From: Gemmatimonadota bacterium
Lineage (GTDB): Bacteria; Gemmatimonadota; Gemmatimonadetes; Gemmatimonadales; Gemmatimonadaceae
Direction: 5' to 3'
DNA length: 34,616 bases
NCBI GenBank assembly: GCA_021299375.1
Contig: JAJTGR010000044.1
Location: forward strand, 1 to 34,616
Under the pieces are notes generated by a model. The model had not been told where the DNA came from, searched no databases, and was given only the letters and a program-made list of their open reading frames with translations. This document shows, one piece after another, positions 16,260 to 24,165 of this stretch. Numbering within the stretch: the first letter of the stretch is position 1; each line of letters begins with the position of its first letter. The position numbers and the translations under genes were made by a program.

Positions 16260-16469
16260 TCAGTTCACGCCGGCGATGTAGCGGGCCAGCCGCCCGCACC
16301 CCGTGCACTTCAACGTCACATGCGAGTTCGGCGGCGGCGGATGGGAGACCGGATCACGATCGATGTGTCCGGAGCAGGAAGGGCAACTCAGGGGCAGTCC
16401 AGTGCGGTCCGTTGCGATCAGATGCAACGCCTGCGCCGGGTTGTACGTGTTCGGTCGTGGCTTACGCAT
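16260..16469 (-). CDS. Small zinc-ribbon protein of unknown function
   Basis: A 69-residue protein from the ATG at 16469. It has CPSC near residue 34 and CTGC near residue 58, a four-cysteine knuckle pair of treble-clef/zinc-ribbon type, separated by a Pro-rich stretch (PVSHPPPPN). The N-terminus is basic (MRKPRPN). No family is recognised; nucleic-acid or protein binding through the zinc ribbon is plausible. The longer frame to 16580 adds a Gly/Pro-rich stretch unlikely to be translated. It converges on the YggX-like gene across the terminator at 16200-16229. Confidence 0.6.
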   Translation of the reverse strand: MRKPRPNTYNPAQALHLIATDRTGLPLSCPSCSGHIDRDPVSHPPPPNSHVTLKCTGCGRLARYIAGVN

Positions 16470-16509
16470 CACGAATCCTCGGGTTTGGTGCGCCGACCCA
16501 GTCGATCCA

Positions 16510-16630
16510 GGGGGGAACGGCGGAAACGTACACCCCCCGGAACGACGTCGGTACCAGCCCCCGTATTTTTTCGGAATCAACTAACCGGCAAACGACCATG
16601 TGTATGGTTTTTCATTCGGACCGATCGGTC
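16510..16630. promoter_or_regulatory. Intergenic control region with a perfect 12-bp palindrome GACCGATCGGTC
   Basis: The 301-base gap between the minus-strand zinc-ribbon gene and marR contains a GGGGGG/CCCCCC stem (16510-16515, 16533-16538), a T run (16565-16571) and, in an AT-rich patch, GACCGATCGGTC at 16619-16630, a perfect palindrome of the type bound by TetR-family regulators. It is about 140 bases upstream of the marR ATG and 150 upstream of the zinc-ribbon ATG, on the 5' side of both. No TetR gene is in the window, so the regulator would be elsewhere. Confidence 0.4.
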
Positions 16631-16770
16631 ATCTTCCAGATAGGACTCAGCTTCTAGTACCGGGAAACGTGCCCGCGCCGTCGCCTGATGCCGCGGGTGA
16701 CGGGAGGCCGCGCGGAGCCTCCAATGGGCCCTTGCGCGGCTTCCACGCTTCGCTGAGGCTTGTAGCTACG

Positions 16771-17301
16771 ATGGCTTCCACCGCCCGCTCCCCCCGTGAC
16801 CGTGCGCGTCACCCGGAGGCACACGATCCCCAGCTCGACGATGCGACCGAGGCCGCCTTGCGCCTCTGGGTCATTCTGTCCCGTGCGCAGGCCGCCGTGG
16901 CGCACCATGCGGCGGCGGATGTCGCGCGCCATGGCCTGACGCTCGCCGAGTTCGGCATCCTGGAGGCCCTGTACCACCGGGGGCCCATGCTGCTGGGCGA
17001 GGTCCAGAAGCGCATTCTCGTCTCGAGCGGCGGGATCACCTTCCTGGTCGACCGACTGGCCGCCAAGGGGCTCGTCGAGCGGCGCACCTGCGAAGCCGAC
17101 CGCCGGGCCCGCTATGCGGCGCTCACACCCGCCGGCTCGGCGTTGGTGGCGGAGATCTTCCCGGCCCACGCGGCGGTCATCGCCCGTGCCGTCAGCGCCG
17201 TGTCCGAGGAGGACCAGCAGGTCGCGGCCGACATCCTGCGGACCATCGGCCGAAGTGCGGCCGGTCTGCCTCCCCACACGGAGTCGGGGCGCAGCGGCTG
17301 A
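16771..17301 (+). CDS. MarR-family transcriptional regulator
   Basis: A 176-residue winged helix-turn-helix regulator that acts as a dimer. LTLAEFGILEALYHRGPMLLGEVQKRILVSSGGITFLVDRL is the helix-turn-helix region (about residues 52-92), with the wing at VERRTCEADRRARYAALTPAGSAL, the typical D-R-R wing motif of the family. Long N- and C-terminal helices give the dimer interface. I take the ATG at 16771; the longer frame from 16600 adds low-complexity residues. A YceI gene follows 115 bases downstream on the same strand, a pairing common for this MarR subgroup, so it probably controls yceI in response to a small lipophilic or phenolic ligand or oxidant. Confidence 0.9.
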   Translation: MASTARSPRDRARHPEAHDPQLDDATEAALRLWVILSRAQAAVAHHAAADVARHGLTLAEFGILEALYHRGPMLLGEVQKRILVSSGGITFLVDRLAAKGLVERRTCEADRRARYAALTPAGSALVAEIFPAHAAVIARAVSAVSEEDQQVAADILRTIGRSAAGLPPHTESGRSG

Positions 17302-17354
17302 GCCGCCGGCGTCGCCGGCGAGCCGACGAGAGGCCTTTGGCCGGGGCTCCTTTC

Positions 17355-17385
17355 TTGCACATGTTTCTCAGTACTAAGATACTAT
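17355..17385 (+). promoter_or_regulatory. Candidate yceI promoter with near-palindromic operator
   Basis: The bases between marR and yceI turn AT-rich. TTGCAC (17355-17360) and TACTAT (17380-17385) could be -35 and -10 boxes 19 bases apart. Between them CTCAGTACTAAG (17367-17378) is an almost perfect palindrome (10 of 12). A site between the boxes is where a MarR-type repressor would block transcription. This is an inference from position and symmetry only. Confidence 0.35.
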
Positions 17386-17416
17386 TCAGCCAACAACCAA
17401 ACTCTGTGGCTTTCTC

Positions 17417-17965
17417 GTGCAGTGGTCCCTCGATCCCGCGCACAGCCAGATCCAGTTCGCCGTCAAGCACATGGGCCTCTCCACCGTGCGCGGCACGTTT
17501 CGGCAGTGCCGTGGCACGATCGAGGACGACAACGGCATCGTGAAGCGCGTCTCCGTCGGCATCGACATGGCGTCGCTGAGCACGGGCAACGAACAGCGTG
17601 ACGGGCACCTCAAGAGCGCCGACTTCTTCGACGTCGCGAACCACCCACCGGCGTCGTTCACGCTCACCAGCTTCACCCGCACCGGCGACCAAGCGACGGC
17701 CACGGGCGAACTCACCATCCGCGGCCTCACGAAGCCGGTGACGTTGGTCGGCGAGATCGGTGGTCCGGCCACGGACCCCTCGGGCAATCAGAAGGTGTCG
17801 GCCGAGCTCGAGGCCACGATCTCCCGCAAGGAGTGGGGGCTGGTGTGGAACGTAGCCCTCGAGGCGGGCGGCGTGCTCGTGAGCGACGAGGTGAAGTTGC
17901 GCATCGACGTGCAGGCGGCGCCGGCGCCGGCCCGTCCGCGCGTCAGTGCTTCCACTCCGCGATGA
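17417..17965 (+). CDS. YceI-family isoprenoid-binding lipocalin-like protein
   Basis: A 182-residue YceI-domain protein, an extended eight-stranded barrel that binds polyisoprenoid or other long amphiphilic chains. Signature stretches are WSLDPAHSQIQFAVKHMGLSTVRG (start region), SVGIDMASLSTGNEQRDGHLKSADFFDVANHP, the FTLTSF strand, GELTIRGLTKPVTL and VSAELEATISRKEWGLVWN. No signal peptide is seen; with the GTG at 17417 the protein starts directly with the first strand, so a cytoplasmic location is likely. About 15 Ala/Pro-rich residues trail the domain. Its last 23 bases overlap the 3' end of the minus-strand PD40 gene. Regulation by the upstream MarR is probable. Confidence 0.93.
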   Translation: MQWSLDPAHSQIQFAVKHMGLSTVRGTFRQCRGTIEDDNGIVKRVSVGIDMASLSTGNEQRDGHLKSADFFDVANHPPASFTLTSFTRTGDQATATGELTIRGLTKPVTLVGEIGGPATDPSGNQKVSAELEATISRKEWGLVWNVALEAGGVLVSDEVKLRIDVQAAPAPARPRVSASTPR

Positions 17966-19028
17966 ACAGATTCGTCTCCCCCTGCTTGGTCGCCCCGCGA
18001 TTGCTGGCAAAAATCAGCTGCTTGCCGTTCGGGCTGAACATCGGGAAGCCATCGAACTCGGGGTTGAACGTGATCTGCTCCAGCCCCGTGCCGTCGAGCT
18101 TCACGGTGTACAGATCGAAGTTGCGGCTGCGCGGATTCTTGTGATTGCTCGAAAAGATGATCCGCTGGCCATCGGGGGTCCACGAGGGGCCGAAGTTGGC
18201 GCCGCCCAGCTTCGTGATCTGGCGCTGGTCGCTGCCGTCGGCGTTCATCACGAACAGCTCCATGCGGTTGGGGCGGATCATGCGCTTGCCGAGCAGGTCC
18301 TGATAGGCCTTGAGGTCCTGTGCGTTGTCGTAGTGCCACGCGCGATACACGATCTTCGTGCCGTCGGGGCTCCACCAGGGACCGCCGTCGTAGCCGGGCG
18401 TGGTGGTCAGGCGCTTCACGTCGGTGCCGTCGACATTCATGGTGTAGATGTCGAGGTCTCCGTCCTTGAGACTCGTGAACACGATGCGCTTGCCGTCGGG
18501 GCTCAGCACGCCTTCGGCCGTGTAGACGCCGTAGTTGGTGAGGCGCTTCATGTTCTTGCCGTCGATATCCGTGACGTAGATATCGTACGGATCGATGCCC
18601 CACACATAGCCGGCCGAGGGGTCGGGCTTGGGCGGGCAGGCGGAATCGGCGTGGTGCGTGGCGCCGAAGAAGAGCTGCTTGCTGCCGGGCAGGAACCAGC
18701 CGCAGGTGGTCTTGCCACCCTGCGACACCTTGGTGAGGCCGGTGCCGTCGGCGCGCATGACGTACTGCTGATCGCAGGTGCGGCCGTCGCGCGTGCTCTG
18801 GAAGGTGATGTACTTGCCGTCAGCGCTGAAATACGCCTCGGCGTTTTCCCCGCCGTCGGTGAGCTGCACCAGCTTGGTGAGATGCGCTTCGCCGCTATCG
18901 GCAGACACTGCCCGACGGAGGGGCTGAGAAGACGCCGCTGACGTGGTGGCCGGCGTGCGGGTGCAGGCCGCCATCGCGGCGGCTGAGGCGGCCACGAGGG
19001 CCATTCGGAGAGCAGGGGCTCGATGCAT
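17943..19028 (-). CDS. PD40/TolB-like beta-propeller lipoprotein
   Basis: A 361-residue lipoprotein. The ATG at 19028 gives a signal peptide ending in a lipobox (AAMAAC, lipidated Cys22); the frame extends to 19064 but would spoil the signal. The mature part holds about six PD40 repeats, seen as repeated 'SPDGKRIVFTS', 'SPDGTKIVYRA', 'TPDGQRIIFSS' and 'SPNGKQLIFAS' strands each with a following 'G.....LT' turn, as in TolB and peptide-binding propellers. It lacks the TolB N-terminal domain and a peptidase domain. It is probably anchored in the periplasm or outer membrane and binds a partner protein. Convergent with, and overlapping, yceI. Confidence 0.88.
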   Translation of the reverse strand: MHRAPALRMALVAASAAAMAACTRTPATTSAASSQPLRRAVSADSGEAHLTKLVQLTDGGENAEAYFSADGKYITFQSTRDGRTCDQQYVMRADGTGLTKVSQGGKTTCGWFLPGSKQLFFGATHHADSACPPKPDPSAGYVWGIDPYDIYVTDIDGKNMKRLTNYGVYTAEGVLSPDGKRIVFTSLKDGDLDIYTMNVDGTDVKRLTTTPGYDGGPWWSPDGTKIVYRAWHYDNAQDLKAYQDLLGKRMIRPNRMELFVMNADGSDQRQITKLGGANFGPSWTPDGQRIIFSSNHKNPRSRNFDLYTVKLDGTGLEQITFNPEFDGFPMFSPNGKQLIFASNRGATKQGETNLFIAEWKH

Positions 19029-19158
19029 GACGCGAACCGTACGCACGGGGGCGTCGGTCGGCAATCCGGAAAACTCCGAGGGTGTGTGCCGGCCCCGGGT
19101 CCGATGTCCCTGAACAATGGAGGCACGGGGGTGAGGAGCGCTGGCGCTCCAGGAAAGA

Positions 19159-19184
19159 AGAGGTGCCCCGGTCAGGGCACCTCT
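19159..19184 (-). terminator. Intrinsic terminator of the CtpA-like protease gene
   Basis: AGAGGTGCCC and GGGCACCTCT form a perfect 10-bp stem around CGGTCA. On the minus strand it is followed by TCTTTCTTTCC, a pyrimidine tract. It lies 39 bases past the stop of the S41 protease gene, and on the plus strand nothing needs terminating here. Confidence 0.8.
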
Positions 19185-19222
19185 CTCGTTCAGTACGCGT
19201 CAGCCCCGAGTCGGGTGCTGGC

Positions 19223-20830
19223 TCACGGTCCGCTGCGCCGCGCCACCCCGGGCTTGCTGGCCGGCTCCAGCGCGGCCGCCGTGAAGATCTCCTTCTGCGT
19301 GGTACCCTTGCGCATGATCTCCATGGCGCGGCGCAGCTGGTTGTCGTCCTTGAGACTGCGGCGGCGCACCAGCGTGTCGCCGAAGGCGATCTTGGCCACC
19401 CGCTCCTCGATGGCGCGGTCCACGTCGGTGGCCCCGGCGTCCCACACGGCCTTGTCGATCTTCACCGTGTCGGCCTGCAGCCGCTTGTAGACCTCCTCAC
19501 GCCACGCCGGCTCGACGGTGAAATCAGGCCGCACCTTGCCCTTCTGCTGTTCGGCCACCGCGGCCACGTGCGCGAAATACTTCTGGAAGCTCGGCGCCAG
19601 CGCCCGGCGCAGCGTCTGCTCGGCGCTGGAGAGCGTGTCCGGCTGCACGATCACGTCGGGGGTGATGGCGCCGCCGCCGTACACCGTGCGGCCGCTCGCC
19701 GACTTGAACACCGGGCGCGCCTTGCGCACCGAGTCTGTCTCCATGGAGTCGGGCATCACTTCGACGTACTGGCCCTCGGCGTTCATCTTGCGCTCCTTCT
19801 GGATGGAGCGCCCCGAGGGCGTGTACCACTTGCCGGTGGTGATCTTGAGGGCGTAGCCGCCATCGAGATTGTACACCGACTGCACGAGCCCCTTGCCGAA
19901 GCTCGTGGTCCCGAGCACCAGGGCCCGGTCGTAGTCCTGCAGCGCGCCGGCCACGATTTCCGAGGCCGAGGCCGAGCGGCCGTCGACGAGCACGACCAGC
20001 GGCACATCGGGCGCCAGCGGCTCCTGTTCGGCCACGAAGTGCTGGAACTCACCGCGCCCGCGCACCGAGAGCAGCTCCTTGCCCTTGGGAAGGAAGAGGT
20101 TCGACATGGCGAACGCTTCCTCGAGGATGCCGCCCGGGTTGCCGCGCAGGTCGATGATCACACCCTTGGCGCCCTGCTTGCGCAGCTGCAACACGGAGTT
20201 GGCAATGTCTTCGGTGGTCTGCTCGGAGAAGCGCTGCAGCGGAACGTAACCGGTGCGCTCGTCGAGCATCATGCTGAAGGGCACGGCAGGCACCTGAATC
20301 TGTGCCCGCTTGAAGTTCATCCTGATGGGCTGGCCCACGCCGATACGCCCGAACGTGACCGCCACCGGCGTACCGATGGGCCCCAGCAGCAGGTTCTGCA
20401 CCTGCTGGGTGTTGAAGCCGCGCGCGTTGGTGGTGTCGATGATCATGATCTTGTCCCCTTCCTGCACCCCGCCCCCTTCCGCGGGGGAGTTGGGGAAGAC
20501 CTTGTTGACCGTGACGTAGTCGCCGATTTTGCTGATCTCCATGCCGATACCGGCATAGCGCCCGTTGGTGTTGCGCGAGAACTCCGCCAGCTGCTTGGGC
20601 GTGAACAGCTCGGTGTAGGGGTCGTTCAGCTCCTTCACGAGCCCGCGGGCCGCCTTCTCGTAGAGCTGCTGGGCGTCGAGCGTGTCGACGTAGCGGAGCG
20701 CCACGAAGGTGAGCACCTGGTCGAGCAGCTGTGCGCCGCCGCGCGTGGCGCGCGCCTGCAGGGCAAAGCCCGAGGCGAGCAGGGGGACGAGCACGAGGCT
20801 GGCCAGGATGGCCTTGCGGTTGCGGGTCAT
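19223..20830 (-). CDS. S41 carboxy-terminal processing protease (CtpA/Prc-like)
   Basis: A 535-residue secreted or membrane-anchored protease that trims protein C-termini. Residues 8-24 are a hydrophobic signal/anchor (ILASLVLVPLLASGFAL). An N-terminal helical part leads to a PDZ domain at about 90-175 (YAGIGMEIS through GDKIMIIDTTNARG), and the S41 core includes DLRGNPGG (229-233 region), catalytic Ser288 in GRSASASEIV and Lys313 in SFGKGLVQS, 25 residues apart as in E. coli Prc. The C-terminal ~150 residues are a charged helical extension longer than in typical CtpA. It stands alone, with a terminator after it. Probable substrates are envelope proteins. Confidence 0.93.
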   Translation of the reverse strand: MTRNRKAILASLVLVPLLASGFALQARATRGGAQLLDQVLTFVALRYVDTLDAQQLYEKAARGLVKELNDPYTELFTPKQLAEFSRNTNGRYAGIGMEISKIGDYVTVNKVFPNSPAEGGGVQEGDKIMIIDTTNARGFNTQQVQNLLLGPIGTPVAVTFGRIGVGQPIRMNFKRAQIQVPAVPFSMMLDERTGYVPLQRFSEQTTEDIANSVLQLRKQGAKGVIIDLRGNPGGILEEAFAMSNLFLPKGKELLSVRGRGEFQHFVAEQEPLAPDVPLVVLVDGRSASASEIVAGALQDYDRALVLGTTSFGKGLVQSVYNLDGGYALKITTGKWYTPSGRSIQKERKMNAEGQYVEVMPDSMETDSVRKARPVFKSASGRTVYGGGAITPDVIVQPDTLSSAEQTLRRALAPSFQKYFAHVAAVAEQQKGKVRPDFTVEPAWREEVYKRLQADTVKIDKAVWDAGATDVDRAIEERVAKIAFGDTLVRRRSLKDDNQLRRAMEIMRKGTTQKEIFTAAALEPASKPGVARRSGP

Positions 20831-21105
20831 GCGGGTCTCGCGAAAGAGGAACTCGAAAAGTACTGCCTAGACATACGCGCGGGGCGCGCGAGCGTTCCGT
20901 TGGCAGAGGTCAACGGCGTGACGAGGGCGTACGGAGGCGGGACGTGTCACTCCAGCGCGGAGCCTGAGGTGGGCATCCGGACCGGGCTCGAGGCGGGAAG
21001 CCTGATCGGGCCTCCCACCTCGGCACCCATGAGGACGCCGACGTCCGTCTCCGCACCGGGGTCACGCGTCCCGGCTCTGGCCGTCCGCCCCCCGACGTCC
21101 GACGC

Positions 21106-21963
21106 TCACGCGTCTTCGCGTGGCCGGGCGCCCAGCACGTAGTCCACGTGCCACTGCCGTTCGTACTGGCGCACGGCGATGTCCCGCACCAGCCCGGCAC
21201 TCAGCAGCATCTCGTGCGCCGGCTGCAGCACGCGCTGGAGGTGCGACGGGTATCGCTGGGTCAGCGGCATCTGCTCCGCCAGCCGCTCCAGGGGAACGCG
21301 CCAGGAGAGGCGCCCGTCGGCCCGGGCCACTTCGAGAATGCGGTAGAGCCGCCGGGCCACCGGTGACGACAGCGCGTGGTACCGGGCGGCCGACAGCGTG
21401 ACGGTGTGCCGAGCGGCGAGATTGGCGCGCAGCGTGGGGGAAACAATGACCCGGGCGTCGCCGGGTTCGCCGGCAGCTAGGTTGCCGAACAGGTGCAGCT
21501 GCTCGCGGTCGGCCACCCGCCGCCGCTGCACCGAGACAGCGCTGAGCACGGTGAAGCTCACATCGGCCAGCCCGCCGGGGGCGGCCCAGTAGGCGCCCAC
21601 CGACTCGAGAGTGGTGCGCTCGAGTCGGCTGAGCGCGGCCCGCAACTGCTCATAGGTGCGCCCGTCGGCGCGGCGTCCCATCGAGCGCAGGAAGGCGTGG
21701 AGCGTGAACGTGACCGCGCCGTCAGGTGGGGCGCCCGCCTCGTGGTAGCGGTGCAGCAGTTCCACGTACACGTCCTGGTCGAACGTGCCGGGGAGCCGGT
21801 CGCCGGGCGCCGGGATGACACGCCAGCGGCCCCCGCTTTCGGTGGTATAGGAAACGGGGGTGTCGTCGGCGGAATCGCTCAGCCGGAAGAGCGGGAGCTC
21901 CTCGAGCGACTTGTCGAGGACGACTCCGCGCACGGCGGGGCGCCTGCGGGCGGCGAGGGTCAT
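21106..21963 (-). CDS. RepA-like replication initiator protein (PF10134-type winged helix)
   Basis: A 285-residue protein from the ATG at 21963; the open frame runs on to 22605 but only this start fits homologues. It begins LDKSLEELPLFRLS, then WRVIPAPGDRLPGTFDQDVYVELLHRY (a block typical of 'replication initiator protein A'), GRTYEQLRAALSRLERTTLE (helix-turn-helix-like), and a second winged-helix part PVARRLYRILEVARADG through YVLGARP. In plasmids such proteins bind iterons at the origin; chromosomal homologues occur in several phyla without known function. No iterons, parAB or origin-like repeats were seen nearby, so a role in local replication is unproven. The 275-base gap on its 3' side (20831-21105) has only a GAGGTGGG/CCCACCTC inverted repeat at 20966-21021. 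Confidence 0.75.
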   Translation of the reverse strand: MTLAARRRPAVRGVVLDKSLEELPLFRLSDSADDTPVSYTTESGGRWRVIPAPGDRLPGTFDQDVYVELLHRYHEAGAPPDGAVTFTLHAFLRSMGRRADGRTYEQLRAALSRLERTTLESVGAYWAAPGGLADVSFTVLSAVSVQRRRVADREQLHLFGNLAAGEPGDARVIVSPTLRANLAARHTVTLSAARYHALSSPVARRLYRILEVARADGRLSWRVPLERLAEQMPLTQRYPSHLQRVLQPAHEMLLSAGLVRDIAVRQYERQWHVDYVLGARPREDA

Positions 21964-22113
21964 CGCGGGGAAAGGTGGGCGCGGCCGAGGCGATGCGCCA
22001 GCCTCGCACCCGGCGAATGATGCCCGCCTCCGTGGTTCGGCGGGTAGAATGCAACGACGTCGCTCGCGCAAGGCGAGTGGTCGTGGCCATCCACCCCCAG
22101 TGTCCCCGAGAGA

Positions 22114-24141
22114 TTGCGCGCTAGCAAGTTGCGGATCCCTGAGGCATCCCGTTGCCGGAACGTCACGGCGGCGTTGTCGTTCGCGTTGTCGTTCGCGCTG
22201 GCCACGGTGGTAGAGGCGCAGCGTCCCTCGGCGAAACCGGCTGCCGATGAGCCGCCCGTGGTGCGGTGGGACACCGATCCGCTGATCGTGCGCACGCAGA
22301 TCGAAGCGCTGCTGCTGGGCGAGTTGGCGACGCAGCGTGAGGTGTGGCGCAGCCGCGAACAGTCGGTGCATCGGGTTGTGGTGGGGACCGAGTACAGCGC
22401 CTCGACGGCAGAACGCATACTGGCCACCCACTGTCACGTCGATCAGTTCGCCATCCGGAATATCGGGCGCGGTGGACCGGCGGGCGTGACCGTCCGTGCG
22501 GTCACCGACAGCGGCCTGCACAAGATCAGGAGCCGGCGGATGCGGGTGGCGGTCTGCCCGGCCTGGGAGCCCGTGGCTCGGCCTCTCGAGGATCTCGGCG
22601 AGCATACGCGCGCACTGCCGGCGTTCTCACCGCGTCTCCTCGCGCTGCTCGACACGGCCAGTCGGCGTTTCCCCGAACAGCCGTTCTTTCTGCGGCAACT
22701 CGTGCGGGCGCTCGTGGACGGCAACGCGGTCGCCGCCGCCGACACGGTGCTGCAGCGGTGTACCGGCGGTGCCCGCTGCGACGCGCTCAAGGGCTACGTG
22801 CGATACCAACTGGCGGACTGGCGCGGCGCCGACTCGCTGTTTCAGCGCGCGCTGGCGAGCGGACCATCGGCCGCGGTGTGCGGCTGGAACACGATCAGTG
22901 AACTGCAGACGAGCATCGCCGACTGGCGTCCGTTCAGTCGGTGCGCCGGCAACGCCGTCGATTCCACCGGCTGGTGGCTGGCCTGGCCACTCTGGAGTGA
23001 AGCGGAGAATCACCGCTGGCTCGCGCATGTGGCACGCCACATCAACTGGTCGCTGCGCAGCGACCTGCCGCGCGATCTCTACTGGCATCTGGCATCACGG
23101 CTCGGCGGTGATGCCATCCAGCAACTGCTGCTGCGCTACGGCACCCCGTCGCACGTCTTCAACGCCGGCGACCATCACGATCGTGATCACGATGCGTTCG
23201 TGCGGTCCACGGTGGGTCAGGAGTATCCCGGCCAGCCGTTCGCCGCCCCGGAGTACCGGCTCAGTAACCAGAGTGTGATGCCGCCTCCCAACGCGCTCAT
23301 CGCGCCATTGGCGCTCGCCAACGACGACTTCCCCTTCGCGCGATCACCAGACGACGCGCGCCCCTGGCCGCTGGAGTTCTTCCAGCACCCGAACGGCGCC
23401 CTGCTTGCATTGGCGGAGCCGCAACGCGCACTGCTGCGACGCCATGCGTACGCCCTGCTCGTGGCCAGCGTGCGCCTGCCGGTCATGGACACGGCGTGGC
23501 GGCCCGCGCCGGTGGCGGTGACCCTGTTGTCGCAGCACGTCGGCGGCCCTCGAACCGTGGTGGACGAGCAGGGCCGTACTCCGTGGGGAGCACGTGCCGT
23601 ACTGATGGGGGTCGCCGATCGACCGACGGTGTTGAGTCTCGAGGCCCTCGGCAACACGCCAGGTGTCGCCGGTGCGCGGTACCGCTGGGGGGTGCCGGTG
23701 ATTCCCACCTGGCACCCCGACGACGCGTGCGCGGTCTCCGACCCGCTGTTCCTCGAACTGCCGTTGGTCGCGCCCAGTATGGAGTCCGTGCGGGAGCGGG
23801 TGCGTTCGGACGTACGGTACGCACGCGGCGGGGCGACCGGTCTCTATTTCGAGAGCTACGGCTTCCATCGCGACACCGCGACCGTCGAAGTGGCCGTGGA
23901 AGACCCGACGCGACGGTCGGCGGTGTCACCGCTGCTGCCGGAGCGGCTGCTGTCAATCAGCTACCGCGACCTGCGGGGGCGAGACGCTTTCCTGCCCGTG
24001 GCCGACGATCCGTCCATCCAAGGGCGGCAGCTGTCGCTCGACCTGGCAGCGCTCAAGCCCGGAGACTACCTGCTGCGCATCACCATGAGTGCACGCGGGT
24101 GCGCTACGGCGACCAGTGTGCGGCGGTTCGAGGTGCGGTGA
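22114..24141 (+). CDS. Large secreted protein with TPR-like middle and C-terminal beta domain, function unknown
   Basis: A 675-residue protein with a Sec signal (AALSFALSFALATVVEAQ, cleavage after VEA). The signal-peptide DNA has a 12-base tandem duplication (22171-22194). Residues ~170-260 look like a pair of tetratricopeptide-type helical repeats (FFLRQLVRALVDGNAVAAAD, ADWRGADSLFQRALASG). The region around LLRYGTPSHVF resembles the GWxTD-type proteins of Gemmatimonadota and Acidobacteriota. The end is beta-rich, with GLYFESYGF, VEVAVEDP and LDLAALKPGDYLLRITM, a pattern of extracellular beta-sandwich domains. It starts with TTG at 22114 (another TTG follows at 22129). No enzyme motif is seen. 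It is divergent from the RepA-like gene. Confidence 0.7.
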   Translation: MRASKLRIPEASRCRNVTAALSFALSFALATVVEAQRPSAKPAADEPPVVRWDTDPLIVRTQIEALLLGELATQREVWRSREQSVHRVVVGTEYSASTAERILATHCHVDQFAIRNIGRGGPAGVTVRAVTDSGLHKIRSRRMRVAVCPAWEPVARPLEDLGEHTRALPAFSPRLLALLDTASRRFPEQPFFLRQLVRALVDGNAVAAADTVLQRCTGGARCDALKGYVRYQLADWRGADSLFQRALASGPSAAVCGWNTISELQTSIADWRPFSRCAGNAVDSTGWWLAWPLWSEAENHRWLAHVARHINWSLRSDLPRDLYWHLASRLGGDAIQQLLLRYGTPSHVFNAGDHHDRDHDAFVRSTVGQEYPGQPFAAPEYRLSNQSVMPPPNALIAPLALANDDFPFARSPDDARPWPLEFFQHPNGALLALAEPQRALLRRHAYALLVASVRLPVMDTAWRPAPVAVTLLSQHVGGPRTVVDEQGRTPWGARAVLMGVADRPTVLSLEALGNTPGVAGARYRWGVPVIPTWHPDDACAVSDPLFLELPLVAPSMESVRERVRSDVRYARGGATGLYFESYGFHRDTATVEVAVEDPTRRSAVSPLLPERLLSISYRDLRGRDAFLPVADDPSIQGRQLSLDLAALKPGDYLLRITMSARGCATATSVRRFEVR

Positions 24142-24165
24142 GATCGCAGCGTGCGGGGCATGTGC

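Noticed and set aside
20966-21021. GAGGTGGG/CCCACCTC inverted repeat as terminator of the RepA-like gene
   Set aside because: Loop of 40 bases and no T tract, so a terminator call is not supported.
19082-21142. Plus-strand frame of 686 codons across the CtpA gene
   Set aside because: Antisense of the protease; no ribosome binding site and biased composition.
22114-24141. Secreted protein initially considered a peptidase because of several HDRDHD-like stretches
   Set aside because: HHDRDHDAF has no surrounding metallopeptidase motif such as HEXXH or an M28 pattern; left as unknown.
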